28,179 nt of DNA from assembly GCA_958442925.1 (NCBI GenBank), contig CAUCIO010000010.1, forward strand, positions 1-28,179, written 5' to 3'. This document shows positions 22,387 to 28,179 of this stretch, in pieces; position 1 is the stretch's first letter; the number at the start of each line of letters is the position of its first letter. The DNA comes from an uncultured Clostridium sp. (GTDB lineage: Bacteria > Bacillota > Clostridia > Lachnospirales > Lachnospiraceae). Under the pieces are notes generated by a model that searched no databases, was not told the origin of the DNA, and saw only the letters and a list, made by a program, of their open reading frames with translations. The translations under genes were made by a program, and so were the position numbers.

Positions 22387-23838
22387 ATGGATCTGCCGCA
22401 GGCATTTAAGGAAAAAATGGAAGGCCTTTTAGGCGAGGAATATACAGAGTTTTTGGAAAGCTACGAAAAGGAGAGAAAGCAGGGGCTGAGGCTGAATCTG
22501 TTGAAGACCAGCCAGGAGAGATTTGAAAAGGAAGCACCCTTTTTCCTGTCCCCGATTCCATGGACAGAGGAGGGATACTATTACGGAAAGGAGGATCGCC
22601 CTGGCCTTCATCCATACCATGAGGCAGGCGTCTATTATATTCAGGAGCCCAGCGCCATGGCGGTGGCAGCGCTTTTAGATCCCAGGCCAGGAGAGCGGAT
22701 TCTGGATCTGTGCGCAGCGCCCGGAGGAAAGACAAGCCACCTGGCATCCAGGCTTCAGGGGCAGGGATTTCTGGCAGCCAATGAAATCCATCCGGCCAGG
22801 GCCAGGATTCTGTCCCAGAACGTAGAGAGAATGGGGATTGGAAACTGCGCTGTGTTCAACGAGACGCCGGATCGTCTCCTTCAGCGTTTTCCGGAGTATT
22901 TTGACAAAATTGTAACGGACGCGCCCTGCTCCGGCGAGGGAATGTTCAGAAAGGACGAAGCGGCCAGGGGGGAGTGGAGCCAGGACAGCGTAAGGCTCTG
23001 CGCAGAACGGCAGGCACATATTTTAGACTGCGCGGCCGGGATGGTGAAGCCGGGAGGAATCATAGCCTATTCTACCTGCACATTCTCTCCGGAGGAGGAC
23101 GAGCAGGCGGTGGAAGCCTTTCTGGAGTGCCATCCGGAATTTCGAATCAAGGCAGTGAAAAAGCCGGAGGGACTGTCTGACGGCGTGCCTCAGTGGGGAA
23201 TCAAAGGAGGGCAGGAACTGGCGTCAGCAGTGCGGATTTGGCCCCACAAAACAGGCGGGGAGGGGCATTTTATTGCAGTTTTGGAGAAGGAGCAGGAAGA
23301 AGACTGGGAGGACGGCAGGAAAAGAACGTATCCGTCTTACTGGAAGGACAGAAAGACGCTGAAGGACTACGAAAGCTTCCTGAGAGAGACTATAGAGGAT
23401 CTGGGAGAGGGTTCAGCATTTTTCCGCCTTTTGAATGGAAGGGAGCTTACCTTAAACGCAGAGCAGCTGTATCTGCTGCCTCCGGAGCTTCTCTCCTTTG
23501 ACGGTCTGAAAGTGCTGAGGCCCGGACTTCACCTGGGAACGATGAAAAAGAACAGGTTTGAGCCTTCCCACGCGCTGGCTCTCTGGCTGAAGGAAAAGGA
23601 CGCCCTTCGGTTCTGCCGCATGAGTCCCGACAGCCCCAGGCTGGCCGCTTACTTAAAAGGAGAGTCTGTAAGCCTTTCTCAGCTGACAGAGGAGGAGAAG
23701 ATGCAGGGCTCCGGACCTTTTGATAAAGGCTGGACTCTTATCACTGTGGCGGGAAAAGATGTGGGATATCCCATTGGCTGGGCTAAGCTGGCCGGGCAGA
23801 CCCTGAAAAACCACTATCCAAAAGGACTCAGGCGGTAA
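22387..23838 (+). CDS. RsmF/NOL1-NOP2-Sun family rRNA m5C methyltransferase
   Basis: This 483-residue enzyme transfers a methyl group from S-adenosylmethionine to cytosine C5 in rRNA, as in the RsmF/YebU group. After an N-terminal domain, the SAM site appears as ILDLCAAPGGKTSHLA (about 105-120). Motif IV is DAPCSGEGMFRK with C181; motif VI is YSTCTFSPEEDE with the likely nucleophile C231. The C-terminal 170 residues (about 310-483) carry an RsmF-type RNA-binding extension; FDKGWTLITVAGKDVGYPIGWAK looks like the PUA-like end. GGAGAGGGG precedes the ATG. TGATAAAAT at 22304-22312 may be an extended -10. The exact rRNA position modified cannot be told from sequence. Confidence 0.92.
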   Translation: MDLPQAFKEKMEGLLGEEYTEFLESYEKERKQGLRLNLLKTSQERFEKEAPFFLSPIPWTEEGYYYGKEDRPGLHPYHEAGVYYIQEPSAMAVAALLDPRPGERILDLCAAPGGKTSHLASRLQGQGFLAANEIHPARARILSQNVERMGIGNCAVFNETPDRLLQRFPEYFDKIVTDAPCSGEGMFRKDEAARGEWSQDSVRLCAERQAHILDCAAGMVKPGGIIAYSTCTFSPEEDEQAVEAFLECHPEFRIKAVKKPEGLSDGVPQWGIKGGQELASAVRIWPHKTGGEGHFIAVLEKEQEEDWEDGRKRTYPSYWKDRKTLKDYESFLRETIEDLGEGSAFFRLLNGRELTLNAEQLYLLPPELLSFDGLKVLRPGLHLGTMKKNRFEPSHALALWLKEKDALRFCRMSPDSPRLAAYLKGESVSLSQLTEEEKMQGSGPFDKGWTLITVAGKDVGYPIGWAKLAGQTLKNHYPKGLRR

Positions 23839-23854
23839 AAATGCAATAAAATAT

Positions 23855-23883
23855 TTGACTTTTGGCATAATACATATTAAACT
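23855..23883 (+). promoter_or_regulatory. Promoter of the SseB-family gene
   Basis: TTGACT at 23855-23860 and TAAACT at 23878-23883 are 17 bp apart. No terminator is seen between the methyltransferase stop and this site, so some read-through is possible. Confidence 0.5.
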
Positions 23884-23942
23884 AGAATTTATGGCTGACA
23901 AAAGCCTTGAGAGACAGCTTTACCAGTTAAGGAGGAAATGTT

Positions 23943-24629
23943 TTGAGCGATATAAATAAGACAAACGGCAGCGCAGAGACCCCGGAGACCGAGAATAAGC
24001 CTGCTGAGAAAAAAACAGCAGCGAAAAAGACTTCCGAGAAGAAGACGGCTGAGAAAAAGACAACCACAAAGAAGACGGCTGAGAAAAAGACTGCCTCAAG
24101 GAAAACGGCAGAAAAGACTGCTTCTAAGAAGGCGGCAGAGAAGCAGCCGGAGAAGAAGAAAGTGAATGAAAAGCTGATCGAAGCTTTGGCGCAGTGGGAG
24201 AAGAATCCATCCAGAGAGAATCTGAATACTGTGATGGAAGAAGTCGTTATGACTGGAAAATTCCTGGTTCCTGCAGTGACAGCAGAGCTGACAGAAGAGG
24301 AGAGCCGCAAAGTCGGTTCTGGAAAAGGCAGAAAGATGCGCTTTACAGCATTTACCAATGCCAAGGGTCAGAAGTATTTCCCTGCCTTTACCTCACCGGA
24401 ACAGCTGCTTCGCTGGGACAAGGAGTATAAAGGGGAGACAGCAGTCCTGACTTTTGACGATCTGTGCTCTGTAGTAGGCTGGAATCCGGATATGCTTGGA
24501 TTTGTGGTAGATCCGTTCGGCGCAAACCTGTCTATCGGCGGCGAGCTTTGCGGTCAGTTAAAGCATAAGAAGGATATGCTCAGAAAGCAGTATGCAGAGC
24601 TTGTAAGAAAAAATCTGAAACGTTCATAA
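23943..24629 (+). CDS. SseB-family protein with lysine-rich histone H1-like tail
   Basis: This 228-residue protein starts with TTG at 23943 behind AAGGAGG; the ATG at 23938 meets a stop after two codons. Residues 20-75 are a Lys/Ala/Thr/Glu repeat (units like KKTAEKKT) resembling histone H1-like tails. The remainder (about 78-228) fits the SseB N-terminal domain family: ENLNTVMEEVVMTGKFLVPAV, RFTAFTNAKGQKYFPAFTSPEQLLRW, LTFDDLCSVV and LGFVVDPFGANLSIG. SseB domains occur in secretion-linked and regulatory proteins and have no defined catalytic role. The tail suggests nucleic-acid or ribosome association. A bidirectional terminator follows. Confidence 0.8.
   Translation: MSDINKTNGSAETPETENKPAEKKTAAKKTSEKKTAEKKTTTKKTAEKKTASRKTAEKTASKKAAEKQPEKKKVNEKLIEALAQWEKNPSRENLNTVMEEVVMTGKFLVPAVTAELTEEESRKVGSGKGRKMRFTAFTNAKGQKYFPAFTSPEQLLRWDKEYKGETAVLTFDDLCSVVGWNPDMLGFVVDPFGANLSIGGELCGQLKHKKDMLRKQYAELVRKNLKRS
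24039..24091 (+). repeat. Direct repeat, 30-bp period, within the lysine-rich tail
   Basis: An exact 23-base unit recurs at 24039-24061 and 24069-24091, encoding KKTAEKKT twice. This points to recent duplication inside the tail and to a region that can change length by slippage or recombination. Confidence 0.8.
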
Positions 24630-24653
24630 TGATAAAAATTCATACAAGATAGG

Positions 24654-24710
24654 AAAAAGGAGACATCTCCCAGGCTTCAGTATTCTGAAAGCCGGGAATG
24701 TCTCCTTTTT
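24654..24710. terminator. Bidirectional terminator between SseB and RluA genes
   Basis: AAAAAGGAGACAT (24654-24666) pairs with ATGTCTCCTTTTT (24698-24710), and the interior forms a further imperfect stem. A5 and T5 ends allow use from both sides by the convergent genes. Confidence 0.88.
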
Positions 24711-24736
24711 ATGGTGCAGGAAACTGCATTTTGCGC

Positions 24737-25687
24737 CTACATGCCCTGTGGTTCCCCAAACTGACGGAAGCCTGAAACGGAGAAGCTCTCCGGAAGGGCG
24801 AAAGCAAAATCGTCTGGAATCCCTGCCTCAAAGAACAGCTCCCTTCCTGTAACAGGGTGGGTGAAAGAAAGGCGGAACGAGTGGAGGGACTGCCTGCCTA
24901 TGAAGCGGTAGTCGGGGTGATAAAGAAAATCTCCGTAAAGGGGATGGCCGATATGCTTCATGTGCACCCGGATCTGGTGAGTCCGCCCTGTCTCAAGGGA
25001 TAGGAGGATCAGAGAGCAGTCTTTTTCCGGACAGTAGGACAACCTCTGATAGTGAGTGCAGGCAAATTCTCCCCGATTCTCATCCACGCATCGTTCAATG
25101 GTGGATCCGTCTACCCTGGCAATGGGAGCGCAGACAGTGCCGGATTCTTCTGTTTTTCCGGATACGGCGGCCAGATACTGGCGGCGGATCTGTTTTTTGG
25201 CCACCATTTCGGAGAGAAGGGACGCGCTCAGCAGATGCTTCGCAATGATTAGAAGCCCGGTAGTGTCACGATCCAGCCGGTTGACAGCGCGGAACGTAAA
25301 GTTTTCCCCCTTCTGGGAAAAGTACCAGGCGATGCCGTTGGCCAGAGTATTATAAAAGTTTCCCTGGGAAGGGTGAACCGGCATTCCCGCCGGCTTGTCA
25401 ATGACCATTAGATCGCCATCTTCGTATAGGATGGTAAAGTCCTGCTTTACAGGTACAATGTGTTCAGAGGGGGAATCGTCAGGAATTCGGATGGTGAGAA
25501 GATCCCCTTCTGATAAAATTCTTGCAGTATACACAGGGATTTCACCATTTTCCCCCAGGCAGATGCCGTGCTCTGCTTTTCTGAGCCGCACGAGAAGGCG
25601 GCGGGAGAAGCCCTTTTGGCGCAGAACCTGTTCAATGGTTTTTCCCTGTTCTTTGTCTGTAATTGGATAAGTAAATGTCTGTTTCAT
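24737..25687 (-). CDS. RluA-family pseudouridine synthase
   Basis: This 316-residue enzyme isomerises uridine to pseudouridine in rRNA or tRNA. An N-terminal S4-like RNA-binding region (about 15-70, with VLRQKGFSRRLLVRLRKAE) precedes the catalytic domain. It starts around LYEDGDLMVIDKPAGMPVHP (88-107) and includes AVNRLDRDTTGLLIIAK with catalytic D139 in the RLD motif. Later, LLSLETGRTHQIRVHMKHIGHPLYGD is the conserved family segment. I chose ATG 25687; a longer frame from a TTG at 25765 has no ribosome binding site and adds an unlikely N-terminus. No Shine-Dalgarno is visible before ATG 25687, and a promoter -10 ends seven bases upstream, so the mRNA may be leaderless. The RNA target is unknown. 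Confidence 0.9.
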   Translation of the reverse strand: MKQTFTYPITDKEQGKTIEQVLRQKGFSRRLLVRLRKAEHGICLGENGEIPVYTARILSEGDLLTIRIPDDSPSEHIVPVKQDFTILYEDGDLMVIDKPAGMPVHPSQGNFYNTLANGIAWYFSQKGENFTFRAVNRLDRDTTGLLIIAKHLLSASLLSEMVAKKQIRRQYLAAVSGKTEESGTVCAPIARVDGSTIERCVDENRGEFACTHYQRLSYCPEKDCSLILLSLETGRTHQIRVHMKHIGHPLYGDFLYHPDYRFIGRQSLHSFRLSFTHPVTGRELFFEAGIPDDFAFALPESFSVSGFRQFGEPQGM

Positions 25688-25694
25688 GAGAGAA

Positions 25695-25723
25695 ATTTTA
25701 TCACAGAGGGAGCAGGCTGGCAA
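25695..25723 (-). promoter_or_regulatory. Promoter placed directly before the RluA-family start
   Basis: On the minus strand TTGCCA and TAAAAT are 17 bp apart and only seven bases separate the -10 from the ATG. This would start transcription at or within a base or two of the start codon. Confidence 0.5.
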
Positions 25724-25819
25724 GAGCGCAGAAGAGTTTTCCGCAGCTGTTTCTGAATACGGCAATTTTTATCTGCATATAGTTTTTATAAACCGGCAGG
25801 AAAGGAATGCAGTGAAAGC

Positions 25820-27121
25820 TTGAAACAGGGAAGCAGAAAGAAAGGCAGGAAGGGCCGGGAAATGCAAGGCGTGCTGCTGGGGCTCAGCCTGGCCGCTCTG
25901 GCGGTATCACTTCCAGGGACGGGAACAGAAGAAAGGACTGTCAGTCTGGAACAGCCTTTTGTCAAAAGCCAGCCAGCCCTGCAGACCGGCGCAGCAGAAG
26001 GAGATGAAAAACAGCCTTTTGTCCTTCACGCGCAGTCGGCAGTTCTTATGGACGCTGAGACAGGAAGAATTCTGTATGAAAAGGATGGGAAGACGAAGCG
26101 GCCTATGGCCAGCACGACGAAGATTATGACCTGCATTCTGGCTCTGGAGGAGGGGAACCAGAAGGAACAGGTGGAGGTTTCTGCCTACGCGGCGTCTATG
26201 CCGGACGTGCAGCTGGGAATCAGAGAAGGGGAGAAGTATTATCTGAAGGATTTACTGTATTCCCTGATGCTGGAATCCCACAATGATTCGGCAGTGGCAG
26301 TGGCGGAACACATCGGCGGTTCGGCAGAAGCGTTTGCGGATTTGATGAATCAGAAAGCCAGGGATATTGGATGTCAGGATACCTGCTTTGTAACTTCTAA
26401 CGGACTGGATCGGGTGAGAGAATCCGATCAGGCGCCCCACTCCACCACAGCGGAGGATTTAGCCAGAATCATGCGCTACTGCATTCAGACATCCCCCAAA
26501 AAAGAAGAGTTTCTGGAGCTGACGAGAACAGCTTCCCATTCTTTTTCTGACGAGTCAGGGAAGCGCTCTTTTTACTGTGGAAATCATAATGCGTTTTTAA
26601 ATATGATGCCGGAGGCTCTGACGGGGAAAACAGGGTTTACAGGAGCAGCCGGCTACTGCTACATAGGGGCTGTGCGGGAAGGGGAGAAAACTTTTATTGC
26701 CGCTCTTTTAGGATGCGGCTGGCCTCCGCATAAAACTTACAAGTGGGAGGATATGAAGTGTCTTTCCAGATATGCTTTAAAAGAATATGAGTACAGGGAA
26801 ATCTATGACAGCACAAAGACATTTCCGCAGATCACGGTAGAGAACGGGGTGCAGGACACAGTTTCCCTGGAGATTCGGGAAAATGAAAAAAATTCATTGC
26901 GCGTGCTGATGAGGGAAGGGGAGCAGCCAAGAATCCGATATGAATATCCAGAGAAGCTGACAGCTCCGGTGAAACAGGGGGATCCGGTAGGAAAGGCAGA
27001 CTATTATCTGGGTGAGACCCTGCTTTCCAGCTATCCGGTCTGTGCAGCAGAGTCAGTAGAAAAAAATACAGTATGGCTCTGTCTGAAAAAATGTCTGTCC
27101 CGATGGCTGAATCCTTCGTAA
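25820..27121 (+). CDS. D-alanyl-D-alanine carboxypeptidase (DacF-type PBP)
   Basis: This 433-residue serine peptidase of the S11 / class C low-molecular-mass PBP group trims the terminal D-Ala from peptidoglycan stem peptides outside the membrane. The basic n-region (KKGRKGRE) and hydrophobic stretch form a signal peptide or anchor. The catalytic motifs are SxxK in ASTTKIM (S98, K101), SHN (153-155) and KTG (270-272). The C-terminal part (about 325-410) is the beta-rich domain usual in DacF/PBP5-type enzymes. The start is uncertain: TTG 25820 has AAAGGAA 12 bases upstream and keeps the basic n-region; ATG 25862 behind AGGAAGG would remove 14 residues. Sporulation or vegetative use cannot be told apart here. 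Confidence 0.92.
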   Translation: MKQGSRKKGRKGREMQGVLLGLSLAALAVSLPGTGTEERTVSLEQPFVKSQPALQTGAAEGDEKQPFVLHAQSAVLMDAETGRILYEKDGKTKRPMASTTKIMTCILALEEGNQKEQVEVSAYAASMPDVQLGIREGEKYYLKDLLYSLMLESHNDSAVAVAEHIGGSAEAFADLMNQKARDIGCQDTCFVTSNGLDRVRESDQAPHSTTAEDLARIMRYCIQTSPKKEEFLELTRTASHSFSDESGKRSFYCGNHNAFLNMMPEALTGKTGFTGAAGYCYIGAVREGEKTFIAALLGCGWPPHKTYKWEDMKCLSRYALKEYEYREIYDSTKTFPQITVENGVQDTVSLEIRENEKNSLRVLMREGEQPRIRYEYPEKLTAPVKQGDPVGKADYYLGETLLSSYPVCAAESVEKNTVWLCLKKCLSRWLNPS

Positions 27122-27186
27122 GCCTCCATTAAAATCTTTCATTTCTTTTAAGTTTCAGTAAAACGCTTTATTAAACCAGAATATTT

Positions 27187-27195
27187 TGATATAAC
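27187..27195 (+). promoter_or_regulatory. Extended -10 promoter of the HD-domain gene
   Basis: TGATATAAC gives a TGn extension and TATAAC at 27190-27195. The -35 (TTTATT at 27167) is weak. The start would be near 27202, about 30 bases before the ATG. Confidence 0.4.
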
Positions 27196-27230
27196 TAGAG
27201 ATAGTAAATAAGAGCAAGGAGGATAAAGGC

Positions 27231-27821
27231 ATGGATGCAGGAATCAGCAGAGCTGCTGCGGCTGAACTTTTACAGAAATATAATAAAGAACCTTTCCACA
27301 TTCTTCATGGTCTGACAGTAGAGGGAGTGATGCGCTGGTATGCGAAAGAGCTGGGCTATGGAGACGATCAGGAATTCTGGGGACTTGTGGGACTTCTTCA
27401 TGACGTTGATTTCGAGCTGTACCCGGAGGAGCACTGCCTCAAGGCGCCGGAGCTGCTGCGGGAGGCGGGAACTTCCGAAGCATTAATCCACGGCGTAGTG
27501 TCCCACGGCTATGGCCACAGAGTGGATGTAAAGCCGGAACATGAGATGGAGAAGGTGCTCTATGCGGCAGATGAGCTGACAGGGCTCATCTGGGCTGCCG
27601 CTAAGATGAGGCCGTCAAAGAGCGCTAAGGATATGGAGGTTTCCAGTCTGAAAAAGAAATTTAAGGACAAGAAATTCGCAGCAGGGTGTTCCAGGGATAT
27701 TATCCGGGCCGGAGCGGAGCAGCTGGGCTGGGAGCTGGATACGCTTCTTGAAAAAACAATTCTGGCTATGAGAGCCTGCGAGGACGAAGTGGGCAGACAG
27801 ATGGAAGCATACAACGTATAA
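27231..27821 (+). CDS. HD-domain phosphohydrolase-like protein
   Basis: This 196-residue soluble protein has an HD signature. An early histidine pair (H23/H26 in FHILHGLTVEGVMRW) is followed by GLLHDVDFELYPEEH with the H57-D58 doublet, a helix with HGVVSHGYGH, and LYAADELTGLI with a conserved-type aspartate. HD proteins are metal-dependent phosphohydrolases acting on nucleotides or other phosphates; the exact substrate is unknown. The arrangement fits the small 'HDIG-type hydrolase' proteins common in Clostridia. AAGGAGG stands about nine bases before the ATG. The GT2 gene begins 15 bases after its stop, so both are probably one unit, but no functional link is obvious. Confidence 0.85.
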   Translation: MDAGISRAAAAELLQKYNKEPFHILHGLTVEGVMRWYAKELGYGDDQEFWGLVGLLHDVDFELYPEEHCLKAPELLREAGTSEALIHGVVSHGYGHRVDVKPEHEMEKVLYAADELTGLIWAAAKMRPSKSAKDMEVSSLKKKFKDKKFAAGCSRDIIRAGAEQLGWELDTLLEKTILAMRACEDEVGRQMEAYNV

Positions 27822-27836
27822 AAGGAGGACGTACTC

Positions 27837-28179
27837 TTGAAACTTCTGACGATTGCCATACCGTGCTACAATTCTGCCGCCTATATGGAACGGTGTATTG
27901 AATCTCTGCTTCCCGGCGGAGAGGAAGTAGAGATTCTGATTGTGGACGACGGTTCCCAAAAAGACAATACAGCAGAGATTGCAGATCAGTATGAGAGAAA
28001 TTATCCAGGCATCTGCCGCGCTATTCACCAGGAAAATGGAGGACATGGAGCGGCAGTCAATACAGGACTTAAAAATGCCCAGGGAATTTTCTTCAAGGTA
28101 GTGGACAGTGATGACTGGGTAAACAGAGAAGCCTATGAGGAGGTGCTGAATACTCTGCGCCGATTTGCACATGAAAATC
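27837..28179 (+). CDS. GT2 glycosyltransferase, 5' part only
   Basis: The frame opens with TTG at 27837, nine or so bases after AAAAGGAGG, and runs off the window end after about 114 residues. It has the family 2 GT-A fold start: LLTIAIPCYNSAAYMERCIESLL, then EILIVDDGSQKDN and later KVVDSDDWVN, which holds the DxD-type metal/UDP-sugar site. Such enzymes transfer sugars from nucleotide donors, often for wall polymers, capsule or glycolipids. Acceptor and donor cannot be inferred from this part. It follows the HD gene by 15 bases. Confidence 0.88.
   Translation, partial: MKLLTIAIPCYNSAAYMERCIESLLPGGEEVEILIVDDGSQKDNTAEIADQYERNYPGICRAIHQENGGHGAAVNTGLKNAQGIFFKVVDSDDWVNREAYEEVLNTLRRFAHEN

Noticed and set aside
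24001..24160. Repeats considered as a CRISPR or satellite array
   Set aside because: Only two exact copies exist, both in frame within a lysine-rich coding tail, and there are no unique spacers.
27158..27173. Second cre-like sequence before the HD gene (AAAACGCTTTA)
   Set aside because: The outer conserved positions of the consensus do not match, so only the core AAACGCTTT remains, which is too weak in AT-rich intergenic DNA.

Overview
The window looks like chromosomal DNA of a gut-type member of the Lachnospiraceae (Clostridia, Firmicutes). The reasons are strong AGGAGG-type ribosome binding sites, frequent TTG starts, sigma-A promoters, U-tailed hairpin terminators, class A and D,D-carboxypeptidase penicillin-binding proteins without an outer membrane, choline-binding-like wall repeats, and families typical of the group (DUF3793, DUF6465, FeoB-associated Cys-rich protein, DUF5722). 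I see no rRNA, tRNA, CRISPR array, insertion sequence or phage gene. Both end genes are cut by the window edges. The species cannot be named from this sequence.

Region 1 (1-7390) is a surface module. It holds the 3' end of a wall-repeat protein, then a 1783-residue secreted M60-type metallopeptidase with a dockerin near its N-terminus, two FN3-like and two F5/8C-like domains. Seventeen bases later comes a secreted protein with a cohesin-like beta domain and C-terminal wall-binding repeats. My reading is a two-gene minimal 'dockerin enzyme plus cohesin-like wall anchor' system aimed at host or other glycoproteins, with a CcpA-like cre site on its promoter. Region 2 (7391-12930) carries a P-type Ca2+ ATPase and a class A penicillin-binding protein.

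Region 3 (12940-15880) is an iron island. A DtxR-family repressor sits between two transcription units whose promoters each carry two copies of the same inverted repeat (half-sites AGTTAG / CTAACT). One unit is DUF3793 - flavodoxin - DUF2325. The other is feoA - feoB remnant - FeoB-associated Cys-rich protein. The iron permease gene feoB is reduced to about 115 bp with a frameshift, although its partners and regulator look intact or nearly so.

Region 4 (15880-22390) has a DUF4397 protein, an NhaC-type Na+/H+ antiporter co-transcribed with a Na+-dependent NSS amino-acid transporter, a secreted DUF5722 protein with likely clan GH-A glycosidase catalytic residues and a GC-rich hairpin at the predicted mRNA 5' end, a DUF6465 protein with a histone H1-like tail, and an unknown membrane protein. 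Region 5 (22390-28179) has an RsmF-type rRNA m5C methyltransferase, an SseB-family protein with a second histone H1-like tail, an RluA-family pseudouridine synthase that may be leaderless, a D-Ala-D-Ala carboxypeptidase, an HD-domain protein and the start of a GT2 glycosyltransferase.

The most promising points for a new system are the M60-dockerin/cohesin-like anchor pair and the repressor-linked DUF3793-flavodoxin-DUF2325 operon next to a broken Feo operon.
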